A DNA stretch of 7,884 nucleotides from CAVQLX01 sp046727715 (GTDB lineage: Bacteria; Desulfobacterota; Binatia; DP-6). Location: the NCBI GenBank assembly GCA_046727715.1, contig JBKPDC010000279.1, positions 1 to 7,884 of the forward strand. The letters run 5' to 3'. How positions within the stretch are numbered: position 1 is the first letter of the stretch; each line of letters starts with the position of its first letter. Positions 1-6,392 of this stretch are shown here, piece by piece. The position numbers and the translations under genes were made by a program. Below the pieces are notes generated by a model. It did no database searches, was not told the DNA's origin, and worked only from the letters and a program-made list of their open reading frames with translations.

Positions 1-1685
1 GCGCGCAGGTCGGCGTTGAGCGCCTCGGCCTCGGCGCGCGCCGTGGCGAGACGTGCCGCCTCGGCCGCCGCCGCCGCGCGCGTCGCCTCTAGCTCGCGGC
101 GGCTCGCCTCCAGACGCTCGACGGCGCGCGCGACGTCGCGACTCTCGCCCGCCAGCAGCCGCTCCGCCGTCTCCAGCGCGGCCGCCGGTATACCGTGCCG
201 GCGGGCGATCGGGAGCGCGAGGCTCTGGCCGACGCTGTGGTAGTCGAGGCGGTAGCGGGGCGCCCCGGTGGCGGGGTCGAGGTCGAAGGCTGCGACCTCG
301 AGCACCGGCTCGGCGAGCGCGAACGTCTTCACCTGCGGGAAGTGCGTCGTGAAAACGAGCAGCGGGCCACGGCCCAGGAGATCCGTCAGGACGCCGACGG
401 CGAGCGCCGCGCCCTCGACCGGGTCCGTCCCGGCACCCGGCTCGTCGAGCAGCACGAGGCCGCCGGGACCCGCGGCACGCGCGATGGCCGCGAGGTTCTC
501 GGCGTGGCCCGTGAAGGTCGAGAGGTCGCGCTCGATGGACTGCTCGTCGCCGATGTCGGCCAGCACCGCCGCGAAGCACGGCAGCCGGCTCCCGTCGGCG
601 ACGGGCAGGAAAAGCCCGGCCTGGGCCATGAGCGCGCACAGGCCGAGCGTCTTCAGAGCCACCGTCTTGCCGCCGGCGTTCGGCCCGGTGACGGCGAGCC
701 CGCGCTGGCCCGAGCGCACGCGGATGTCGACCGGGACGACCGGCCGGCCGCTCAGCAGCAGCAGCGGATGCCGCGCGGCCACGAGCCGCACCTCGTCGCC
801 GCCGAGCACGGGCCGTGTGCACGCGTGCTGGCGCGCGAACGCGGTGGCCGCGGCCAGCGCATCGGCGCGGGCGAGCGCGTGCTCCAGCGCGGCCAGGGCG
901 GCCGCGGCGGCACGGACCCGCGAGGTCAGCTCCGCTCGCACGCGCCGCTCTTCCGCCTCCTCGGTCTTCGAGGCCAGGAGCAGGCGGTTGTTCAGCTCGA
1001 CGGCGAACAGCGGCTCGACGAAGACGGTCTCGTCGGACTGCGAGCGGTCCTGCACCACCCCTTCGAACGTCCAGGCGGCCGCCGTGCGGATCGGGACGAC
1101 GTAGCGACCGTTGCGCACCGTGATGTAGTGGTCGCCGACGACGCCGCTGTTGGCGGGATCGCGCACCACCTTCTCGAGCTGCGCCTCGAGGCGCATGCGC
1201 AGCTCGCGCGTGGCGCGGCGCGCGGCGGTGAGCGCGGGGGTCGCGTCCTCGCGGACCTGACCGCTCTCGTCGAGCAGCGTGGTGAGCGCGGACTCGACCT
1301 CGGGCGACTCGGGCAGCCCGTCGGCCAGAGCGGCCAGGCGCGGGAAGCGGTCGGCGTCGCGCCGCAAGTGGACGCGAACGTTGCGGGCCACCAGGAGGAC
1401 GTCGCGCACCTCGAGCAGCCGGCGAGTCTCGAGCACCGCGCCCGCAGGCGCCGCTTGCGTCAGCGCCGGACCGAGGCCGGGCACGTCGGCGGTGGGCAGC
1501 GGACCGGCCTCCGTCGTGAGCGCGACCAGCTCCGCCAGCGTGTCGAGCCGCGCATCGACCTCGGTGGGGTCGGTCGCCGGGCGGAGCGCCCGCACCACCT
1601 CGCGTCCCGCATCCGACCGCGCGAGCGCCGCGATCGCGTCGAGGGCGCGGGGCAGCTCGAGCGTCTCGAGGTCGCGGGGTCGCAC
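1..1685 (-). CDS. mutS2: Endonuclease MutS2 (N-terminal ~561 codons; C-terminus off the left edge)
   Basis: This is the MutS-family ATPase that acts on branched DNA or, in some bacteria such as Bacillus subtilis, on collided ribosomes. It lacks the mismatch-recognition domain of MutS1. Reading leftward from GTG at 1685, the N-terminus has the MutS2-type segment LETLELPRALDAIA. The core/lever region follows, with RNGRYVVPIR (Arg194-Tyr195 region) and TVFVEP (220-225), both typical of MutS2. The ATPase has Walker A GPNAGGKT (334-341), the signature STFTGHAENLAAI, Walker B LVLLDEPGAGTDP (Asp414-Glu415) and the switch TTHFPQVKTF. An Ala/Glu/Arg-rich coiled coil begins just before the edge. Full-length members are about 780 residues, so the KOW/Smr nuclease end should lie outside the window. 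The GTG start is favoured by the family N-terminus and by AGGA nine bases upstream. The identification is firm; whether it acts in recombination control or ribosome rescue cannot be told here. Confidence 0.94.
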   Translation of the reverse strand, partial: MRPRDLETLELPRALDAIAALARSDAGREVVRALRPATDPTEVDARLDTLAELVALTTEAGPLPTADVPGLGPALTQAAPAGAVLETRRLLEVRDVLLVARNVRVHLRRDADRFPRLAALADGLPESPEVESALTTLLDESGQVREDATPALTAARRATRELRMRLEAQLEKVVRDPANSGVVGDHYITVRNGRYVVPIRTAAAWTFEGVVQDRSQSDETVFVEPLFAVELNNRLLLASKTEEAEERRVRAELTSRVRAAAAALAALEHALARADALAAATAFARQHACTRPVLGGDEVRLVAARHPLLLLSGRPVVPVDIRVRSGQRGLAVTGPNAGGKTVALKTLGLCALMAQAGLFLPVADGSRLPCFAAVLADIGDEQSIERDLSTFTGHAENLAAIARAAGPGGLVLLDEPGAGTDPVEGAALAVGVLTDLLGRGPLLVFTTHFPQVKTFALAEPVLEVAAFDLDPATGAPRYRLDYHSVGQSLALPIARRHGIPAAALETAERLLAGESRDVARAVERLEASRRELEATRAAAAAEAARLATARAEAEALNADLR

Positions 1686-1694
1686 CGGAGGCGA

Positions 1695-1698
1695 TCCT
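1695..1698 (-). promoter_or_regulatory. Shine-Dalgarno for mutS2
   Basis: AGGA on the minus strand, nine bases before the GTG at 1685. It supports that start codon over in-frame upstream possibilities. It lies on one arm of the small inverted repeat that fills the divergent gap. Confidence 0.55.
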
Positions 1699-1718
1699 AG
1701 CCCCTGCGCCGGGCTGGG
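1696..1718. repeat. Imperfect inverted repeat in the 36-bp divergent spacer
   Basis: CCTAGCCC (1696-1703) and GGGCTGGG (1711-1718) can pair with one T-G wobble around a 7-base loop; the inner five pairs (AGCCC/GGGCT) are perfect. The element occupies most of the 1686-1721 gap between mutS2 and the cyclase gene. It could be an operator shared by both directions, or a hairpin near the mutS2 ribosome-binding site. In sequence this GC-rich, an 8-bp stem can also arise by chance. Confidence 0.3.
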
Positions 1719-1721
1719 GGA

Positions 1722-3113
1722 ATGGAGAGCGACTCCGCCGCCACGCTTGCGACGGCTCCGGACAACGGCGATCGTGACCCTGCGGTGACGCTTCCCGGCG
1801 AGGTGCGCTATGCGCGGAGCGGCGGTCTCAGCATCGCCTACCAGGTCGTGGGAAGCGGCCCGATCGACCTCGTCGAGGTGTCCGGATTCCTGAACCATCT
1901 CGAGACCACGGCCGAGGAGCCCGGCCTGGTCCGGTTCGTGGTCGGGCTCGCGCGGTTCAGCCGCGTGCTGCTCTTCGACAAGCGCGGCGTCGGCCTCTCC
2001 GACCGTCTACCGGCCGACACCGTACCGACGCTCGCCGAGCGCATCGACGACGTCCGCGCCGTGATGGACGCGGTCGGCTCCCGCCAGGCCGTGGTTCTCG
2101 GCATCGCCGACGGTGGACCGGTGGCGGCCGGATTCGCGGCCACGTACCCCGGGCGCACGCGCGCCCTCGTGCTGAGCGGCACGACGCCGTGCGGGCGACG
2201 GCGTCCCGGCTACGACTGGGGTCCAACCGTCGAGACGGGGGAGGCGTGGGCCGGCGTCGTCGAGCGCGACTGGGGCACGGGCGTCATGGCGCGTGCCTTC
2301 CCCGATGCGGGCGCGGAGGTGCGCGAGGTGTTCGCCCGGATGGAGCGCCGGGCGTGCACGCCGCGCGCCGCGGCCGCGCTGGTGCGCGCCGCACTCGAAA
2401 CCGACGTCCGCGACCTGCTGCCGACGATCCGCGTGCCGACGCTCGTCGTCCATCACCCCGACCACCCCGTCTTCCCCGTCACCGGCGCCCGCCATCTGGC
2501 CGAGCGCATCCCGGGCGCGCGCTACCACGAGCACGCGTTCCCCTTCTCGGCACTCGCGGAGATCTGCGCGCGCAAGGGTCTTGCGGAAGTGGTAGAGGAG
2601 TTCCTGACCGGCAGCGCGCCATGCGCCGACGCGGATCGCGTACTGGCTGCCGTCCTCTTCACCGACATCGTGGACTCGACCGCGCACGCGGCGCGGCTCG
2701 GTGACCGCGGCTGGCACGACGTGCTGGACGACCACGACCGGCGCGTGCGCGCCGCGGTCGAGGGCGCCGGCGGTCGCGTGGTGAAGACGACGGGCGACGG
2801 CGTGCTCGCCCGCTTCGACGCCGCCGGGCGCGCCGTGCGCTGCGCGCAGGCCATCGTGGCCGAGGGCGGCCAGCTCGGTCTCGGGGTGCGCGCCGGTGTG
2901 CACGCTGGCGAGTGCGAGGTGCGCGGCGACGACCTGGCCGGCCTGACCGTCCACGTGGGCGCGCGCGTGACGGCACTCGCTGCCGCCGGCGAAGTGCTCG
3001 TGACGGGCACGGTGCGCGACCTGGTGATCGGCAGCGACCTCGCCTTCGAGGAGCGCGGGCGGTACGTGCTGCGCGGCGTGCCGGGCGAGTGGACGGTGCT
3101 CGCCGTGCGCTGA
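1722..3113 (+). CDS. Alpha/beta-hydrolase-like domain fused to class III adenylate cyclase (Rv1900c-like)
   Basis: A 463-residue protein, close in length and architecture to mycobacterial Rv1900c (LipJ). Residues ~27-295 are an alpha/beta-hydrolase fold (YARSGGLSIAYQVVG, FDKRGVGLSDR, FAATYPGRTRALVLSG, EEFLTG). Residues ~305-463 are a class III cyclase. In the cyclase, metal-binding Asp315 (LFTDIVDST) and Asp359 (KTTGDG) are present. So are the ATP-selecting pair Lys355/Asp404 and Arg415. The usual transition-state Asn is His411 (VHVGAR), so I predict cAMP synthesis with altered chemistry. In the hydrolase part, the nucleophile elbow G-x-S-x-G reads GIADGG, with Ala129 in place of Ser. The usual terminal Asp-His also seems absent, so this domain is probably a non-catalytic sensor. 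No signal peptide or membrane segment is seen. The ATG at 1722 has GGGGGA directly abutting it, which is poor spacing. The GTG at 1785 matches the usual family N-terminus and is a real alternative. Residue numbers use the 1722 start. Confidence 0.9.
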   Translation: MESDSAATLATAPDNGDRDPAVTLPGEVRYARSGGLSIAYQVVGSGPIDLVEVSGFLNHLETTAEEPGLVRFVVGLARFSRVLLFDKRGVGLSDRLPADTVPTLAERIDDVRAVMDAVGSRQAVVLGIADGGPVAAGFAATYPGRTRALVLSGTTPCGRRRPGYDWGPTVETGEAWAGVVERDWGTGVMARAFPDAGAEVREVFARMERRACTPRAAAALVRAALETDVRDLLPTIRVPTLVVHHPDHPVFPVTGARHLAERIPGARYHEHAFPFSALAEICARKGLAEVVEEFLTGSAPCADADRVLAAVLFTDIVDSTAHAARLGDRGWHDVLDDHDRRVRAAVEGAGGRVVKTTGDGVLARFDAAGRAVRCAQAIVAEGGQLGLGVRAGVHAGECEVRGDDLAGLTVHVGARVTALAAAGEVLVTGTVRDLVIGSDLAFEERGRYVLRGVPGEWTVLAVR

Positions 3114-3156
3114 GGCCGAGCCGTTGGTCGTCCGTCGTAGTGCAAACGAAACGATT

Positions 3157-3191
3157 GTCCCGGGCCGTCGGCGGAGCCTCGCTCCCGGGAC
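3157..3191. repeat. Perfect 8-bp inverted repeat after the cyclase gene
   Basis: GTCCCGGG (3157-3164) is the exact reverse complement of CCCGGGAC (3184-3191), with a 19-base loop. It lies 44 bp past the cyclase stop and upstream of the hydrolase start. There is no T-run after it, so it is not a canonical intrinsic terminator. It could be a weak hairpin or a regulator site. The rest of 3114-3243 shows an A-rich patch around 3138-3156 but no gene. Confidence 0.3.
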
Positions 3192-3243
3192 TCGCGCCAC
3201 GTGTGCGCGTTCCGTGGGGTCGCCCCCCCACGGGCAGCGGAAT

Positions 3244-3273
3244 TTGACACCCCGCGCTACCGCGGCGTAACCA
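3244..3273 (+). promoter_or_regulatory. Possible promoter for the hydrolase-thiolase-DUF35-PHP run
   Basis: A perfect -35 consensus TTGACA (3244-3249) stands out in very GC-rich sequence. At 18-base spacing the -10 position holds TAACCA (3268-3273), which is a weak match. A perfect small hairpin CCGCG-CTAC-CGCGG (3252-3265) sits between the two boxes, where an operator would be. If used, transcription would begin only a few bases from the TTG start at 3282, giving a nearly leaderless message. The sequence supports this only weakly. Confidence 0.3.
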
Positions 3274-3281
3274 GAACGACC

Positions 3282-4088
3282 TTGCATTCGAAGTACGTCC
3301 AGATCGACGGCGCCGCCGTGCACTACCTGCACACCGGCCCCACGACGCTCCCCGACGTCCCTCCGGCGCTCGACCGCGGCGCGTTGCTGGTCCTGCTGCA
3401 CGCCGCCGGCAGCAACGCCGGCATGTGGCGGCGGCAGCTCGCCGGTCTCGGCGACCGGCACAGCGTGCTCGCGCTCGACCTGCCGGGCCACGGGCGGTCG
3501 AGCGGCGTCGAGGGGCCGGCCTCGGTGGAGGAGAGCGCGCACCTCGTGGAGCGGTTCCTGGCGGCCGTGATCCGTCGGCCCTGCGTGCTGGTGGGTCGGA
3601 GCATGGGTGGCGCGATCGCGCTCGTCCTGGCCACGCGCGTCCCGGCTCGCGTGCGCGGGCTCGTGCTGGCCTGCAGCGCCGCCCGCTTCACGCTCGACGA
3701 CGCCATGCTCGCCGTGGCGCGCGACGTCACGCGCGGGCGCCTGCCGCAGCAGTTCACCACCGACACGTTCTCGCCCGCCACCAGCATGGACGTCATGCGC
3801 GAGGCGTGGATGGAGCAGGTGAAGACCGACCCCCGCGTGCGCCTCACCGACCTCCTCGCCTGCCAGGCGTTCGACGGCCGTCCGCTGCTTCCGCAGGTGA
3901 CCGTGCCGACGCTCGTCGTCGCCGGCGCCCACGACACCATCTCGCCGCCGACGCAGTCCGAGGACCTGGCGGCGGGAATCGCGGGCGCCCGGCTCGAGGT
4001 GCTCGCGCAGGCGGGCCATCAGGCGCCGCTCGAGCAGAGCGACGCGTTCAATCGCCTCGTCGCCGAGTTCGCGGAGCGCCTGCGATGA
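3282..4088 (+). CDS. Alpha/beta hydrolase
   Basis: A 268-residue cytoplasmic alpha/beta-hydrolase with an intact triad: Ser107 in GRSMGG, Asp218 in AGAHD, and His246 in QAGHQAP. LLHAAGSN forms the oxyanion-hole strand, with Ala where Gly is usual after His. DLPGHGRSSG and VPTLVVAGAHD are further family marks. The substrate cannot be read from sequence; ester, thioester or C-C hydrolysis are all possible. I chose the TTG start because SKYVQIDGAAVHYLHTG matches where relatives begin. A GTG at 3201 in the same frame would add 27 residues with no recognisable character. No clear ribosome-binding site precedes either start. The stop overlaps the next ATG by 4 bp, so it is probably the first gene of a coupled operon. 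Its neighbours point to CoA-thioester or side-chain catabolism (inference). Confidence 0.87.
   Translation: MHSKYVQIDGAAVHYLHTGPTTLPDVPPALDRGALLVLLHAAGSNAGMWRRQLAGLGDRHSVLALDLPGHGRSSGVEGPASVEESAHLVERFLAAVIRRPCVLVGRSMGGAIALVLATRVPARVRGLVLACSAARFTLDDAMLAVARDVTRGRLPQQFTTDTFSPATSMDVMREAWMEQVKTDPRVRLTDLLACQAFDGRPLLPQVTVPTLVVAGAHDTISPPTQSEDLAAGIAGARLEVLAQAGHQAPLEQSDAFNRLVAEFAERLR
4073..4076 (+). promoter_or_regulatory. Shine-Dalgarno for the thiolase-like gene
   Basis: GGAG eight bases before the ATG at 4085, inside the end of the hydrolase gene. It supports this ATG as the start. The first gene of the run (3282) and the PHP gene (5679) show no comparable motif. Confidence 0.5.
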
Positions 4089-5269
4089 ACCTGTGGGGAC
4101 AGGTGGCGATCGCGGGCATCTTCGAGCACCCGGCCCGGTTCGCACCCGACAAGACCTCCTACCAGCTCCAGGCCGAGAGCGCGCGCGGCGCCCTCGCGGA
4201 CGCGGGACTCACCATGCGTGACGTCGACGGCTTCTGCACCAGCGGCGTCGGCCTCATCGGCATCCTGTCGCTCGCCCAGCATCTCGATCTGCACCCGCGC
4301 TGGCTCGACTCGCAGGCCATCGGCGGCTCGTCATTCGTGTCGCACTGCCTGCACGCGGCGGCGGCGATCTCGGCGGGACTGTGCGACGTCGTGCTGGTGA
4401 CGTATGGCTCACAGGCGGCCTCCGAACGCTTCGCCATCGGGACCGGGGGACGACCTTCAGCCGCGCCCGGGCCCCCGCATGGTGGCGGGCTGGGGGATCC
4501 GCCCGACCACTTCGAGCTCCCCTTCGGTCCCACCATCGTCGGCTCGTACGCCCTGGTCGCGCAGCGCCACATGCACGAGTACGGCACCACCAGCGAGCAG
4601 CTGGCCGAGATCGCCGTCACCATGCGGCGGCACGCGGGCCTGAACCCGCAGGCCAAGTACCGCGATCCGATCACCGTGGAAGACGTGCTGGCGTCGCGCG
4701 TCATCTCCTCGCCGCTCCACCTGCTCGACTGCTGCATCATCTCCGACGGTGGCGGGGCGCTCGTCCTCACCGCGGTGGAGCGCGCGCGCGACCTCGCGCA
4801 GCCGCCGGTCGTCATCCTGGGCGGCGCCGAGGCCGTGCAGCACCACGGCATCGGACGGCGCGACCTGCTCGACATCGCGGCCCGGCAGTCCGCGCCGCTG
4901 GCCTTCCAGCGCGCCGGCATCACGCATGCCGACGTCGACTGCGCCATGATCTACGACTCCTATACGATCACCGTGCTCGCGACCCTGGAGGCGCTCGGCT
5001 TCTGCAAGCCGGGCGAGGGCGGCGCTTTCTGCGCGAACGGGCGCATCGGCCTCGGCGGCGCCTTGCCGGTCAACACCGACGGCGGCGGCCTGTCGTCGAA
5101 CCACCCCGGTATGCGCGGCATGTTCCTCGTGATCGAGGCCACCAGGCAGCTCCGGCGCGCGCGCGGTGCGGCCCAGGTACCCGACGCCGAGATCGCATGC
5201 GTCCACGGGACGGGCGGCATGCTCGGCCAGCGCCACAGCGGCGTGACGATGGTGCTGGGACGGGCATGA
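4085..5269 (+). CDS. Thiolase-like protein, SCP2-thiolase/Ltp2 type, probable retro-aldolase or degenerate thiolase
   Basis: A 394-residue thiolase-fold protein. It starts VAIAGIFEHPARFAPDKTSYQLQ, has LADAGLTMRDVDGFCTSG, and ends HGTGGMLGQRHSG...LGR, as in lipid-transfer-protein thiolases. True thiolases carry a nucleophilic Cys in the first active loop; here the loop reads GGSSF (80-84), with Ser at that position. Retained features are YDSYTI (Tyr290-Asp291), NTDGGGLSSNHPGM (His340) and EATRQLR. This pattern resembles Ltp2, which with a DUF35 partner performs retro-aldol release of propionyl-CoA from a steroid side chain, using tyrosines rather than Cys. The next gene is a DUF35 protein. The gene overlaps both neighbours by 4 bp (ATGA). 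The family is certain and aldolase activity is inference. Alternatives are an unconventional acyltransferase or a non-catalytic subunit. Annotation as acetyl-CoA acetyltransferase would probably be misleading. Confidence 0.92.
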   Translation: MNLWGQVAIAGIFEHPARFAPDKTSYQLQAESARGALADAGLTMRDVDGFCTSGVGLIGILSLAQHLDLHPRWLDSQAIGGSSFVSHCLHAAAAISAGLCDVVLVTYGSQAASERFAIGTGGRPSAAPGPPHGGGLGDPPDHFELPFGPTIVGSYALVAQRHMHEYGTTSEQLAEIAVTMRRHAGLNPQAKYRDPITVEDVLASRVISSPLHLLDCCIISDGGGALVLTAVERARDLAQPPVVILGGAEAVQHHGIGRRDLLDIAARQSAPLAFQRAGITHADVDCAMIYDSYTITVLATLEALGFCKPGEGGAFCANGRIGLGGALPVNTDGGGLSSNHPGMRGMFLVIEATRQLRRARGAAQVPDAEIACVHGTGGMLGQRHSGVTMVLGRA

Positions 5270-5682
5270 CCGAGCGCAGCTACAAGAAGCCGCTGCCGCG
5301 CATCGACGAGGAGTCGCGCGGGCACTGGGAGGCGCTCCAGCGCCACGAGCTGTACTTCCAGCGCTGCCGCGAGTGCGGGACGAGCCGCTTCCCGCCGCGC
5401 GCCGTCTGTCCGGCGTGCCTGTCGCCGGCCGTCGAGTGGGTGCGGGCGAGCGGGCATGGGACCGTCTACAGCTTCACGGTGACCCACCAGAACCAGGCAC
5501 CCGGTTTCCGCGACGAGCTGCCCTACGTGCTGGCGATCGTCGAGCTGGCCGAAGGACCGCGGCTCATGACGAACGTCGTCGAATGCGCCCCCGACGCGGT
5601 CCGCATCGGCATGCCGGTGGAAGTGGTGTACGACGACGTGACCCCGGAGATCACGCTCGCCAAGTTTCGCCCCCTCGCATGA
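5266..5682 (+). CDS. Zn-ribbon/OB-fold DUF35 protein, likely partner of the thiolase-like protein
   Basis: A 138-residue protein of the DUF35/YlxE-like acyl-CoA-associated OB-fold family. An N-terminal helix (EESRGHWEALQRHELYFQRC) leads into a rubredoxin-like zinc ribbon with Cys34, Cys37, Cys48 and Cys51 (CREC...CPAC). An OB-fold follows (GTVYSFTVTHQNQAPGF, PYVLAIVELAEGPRLMTNVV, MPVEVVYDD). Length and domain order match stand-alone members. These proteins bind thiolase-fold enzymes, as in Ltp2-ChsH2 and the archaeal thiolase/HMG-CoA synthase complex, helping substrate binding or channelling CoA intermediates. Start and stop both lie in ATGA overlaps with the adjacent genes, so stoichiometric coupled translation with the thiolase-like protein is expected. 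A weak GGGA five bases before the ATG may serve as ribosome-binding site. Identification is firm; the partnership is inferred from adjacency and family knowledge. Confidence 0.93.
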   Translation: MTERSYKKPLPRIDEESRGHWEALQRHELYFQRCRECGTSRFPPRAVCPACLSPAVEWVRASGHGTVYSFTVTHQNQAPGFRDELPYVLAIVELAEGPRLMTNVVECAPDAVRIGMPVEVVYDDVTPEITLAKFRPLA

Positions 5683-6320
5683 TCCTCGATCTGCATCTGC
5701 ACTCCGAGCGGTCCGACGACAGCCGGGCGCCCGTCGAAGCGTACCTGAAGCTCCTCCAGCGCAAGCGCGACGAGCGGCCACTCGACGGCATCGTGCTCAC
5801 CGAGCACCGACAATTCGACCCGACGCGCGACTTCCGCGCCCTGGAGGATCGCTACGGGCTCCTCATCCTGAACGCCGCCGAGATCGAGACTGATTACGGC
5901 CACGTGCTGGTCTACGGCGTCAACGACGACATCCTCGCCCACTTCGATTTCACCGACGTGCGGCTGCCCGCGCAGGAGGTCTTGAGCGAGGTCTATCGCC
6001 TGGGCGGCGTGGCGCTACCCTGCCACCCCGGCCGGCCGACCGTCGGCCTGTGCGCGCACTACGAGGCGCGCGGGCCGCTGGACGGCGTCATCGCCGTGGA
6101 GGCACTCAACGGCGGCAGCAAGAAGGGCGAGGACGACCGCGTCCGTGCGCTGATGGAGCAGTACGGCTACGCCGGCTTCGGCGGCAGCGACTCGCACCTG
6201 GTGAGCTTCGTCGGCATCGTCGCCACCGAGTTCGACGCCGACATCCGCACCATGGACGACCTCGTGCACGAGCTCCGCGCGGGCCGGTGCCGGCCGGTCG
6301 ACTTCCGGCAGCGCGCGTAG
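5679..6320 (+). CDS. PHP-domain metal-dependent hydrolase
   Basis: A 213-residue single-domain PHP (polymerase and histidinol phosphatase) protein. All expected metal-ligand motifs are visible: His6 and His8 in DLHLHSERSDD, Glu42-His43 in LTEHRQFD, Glu68 in AAEIET, His116 in PCHPGRP, and Asp171/His173 in GGSDSHL. It should bind a di- or trinuclear metal centre and hydrolyse a phosphoester, or possibly another bond. The substrate is not readable from sequence. It has no fused domain, signal peptide or membrane segment. Its ATG overlaps the DUF35 stop by 4 bp and has no purine-rich ribosome-binding site, so translation probably depends on reinitiation after DUF35. A phosphoesterase in a CoA-thioester operon is unexpected. 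It could be a housekeeping hitch-hiker, a nucleotide or CoA-derivative hydrolase, or a lactonase-like amidohydrolase. A 10-bp palindrome GTAGGCCTAC (6317-6326) spans its stop codon. Confidence 0.9.
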   Translation: MILDLHLHSERSDDSRAPVEAYLKLLQRKRDERPLDGIVLTEHRQFDPTRDFRALEDRYGLLILNAAEIETDYGHVLVYGVNDDILAHFDFTDVRLPAQEVLSEVYRLGGVALPCHPGRPTVGLCAHYEARGPLDGVIAVEALNGGSKKGEDDRVRALMEQYGYAGFGGSDSHLVSFVGIVATEFDADIRTMDDLVHELRAGRCRPVDFRQRA

Positions 6321-6392
6321 GCCTACCGGTTCAAGCGACGCCGACGCCGGGTCTTTCGGGAGCGGGCGCCGGCTGATAGTGGCGCGGCCATC
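6321..6392 (+). other. 72-bp gap between the PHP and carboxylase genes
   Basis: Non-coding spacer with no convincing Shine-Dalgarno for the GTG at 6393 and no T-run terminator. A weak inverted repeat GCCGG (6346-6350)/CCGGC (6369-6373) with an 18-base loop is present. Read-through from the upstream operon is possible, but a separate weak promoter cannot be excluded. Confidence 0.35.

Noticed and set aside
195..1700. 501-codon plus-strand open frame opposite mutS2
   Set aside because: Its translation is low-complexity Arg/Gly/Glu/His-rich with no motif. The opposite strand carries continuous MutS2 motifs. Long antisense frames are expected at this G+C.
3157..3191. Rho-independent terminator after the cyclase gene
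   Set aside because: The stem is perfect but the loop is long (19 bases) and no T-run follows, so it is listed only as an inverted repeat.
2007..4145. 712-codon minus-strand open frame across the cyclase and hydrolase genes
   Set aside because: It spans two unrelated plus-strand genes and the gap between them, with an Arg/Ala/His-rich translation and no family signature. The plus-strand frames have complete domain motifs.
4085..5269. Ordinary degradative acetyl-CoA acetyltransferase
   Set aside because: The nucleophilic Cys position in the first active loop is Ser (GGSSF), and the adjacent DUF35 gene points to an Ltp2-like or non-condensing role.
4381..5682. 433-codon plus-strand frame presented as one gene from within the thiolase-like gene to the DUF35 stop
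   Set aside because: Only the part from ATG 5266 is DUF35. The upstream stretch is an Arg-rich out-of-frame reading of the thiolase-like gene. Likewise 3425-5269 is the thiolase-like gene with a spurious upstream extension, and 5373-6320 is the PHP gene with one.
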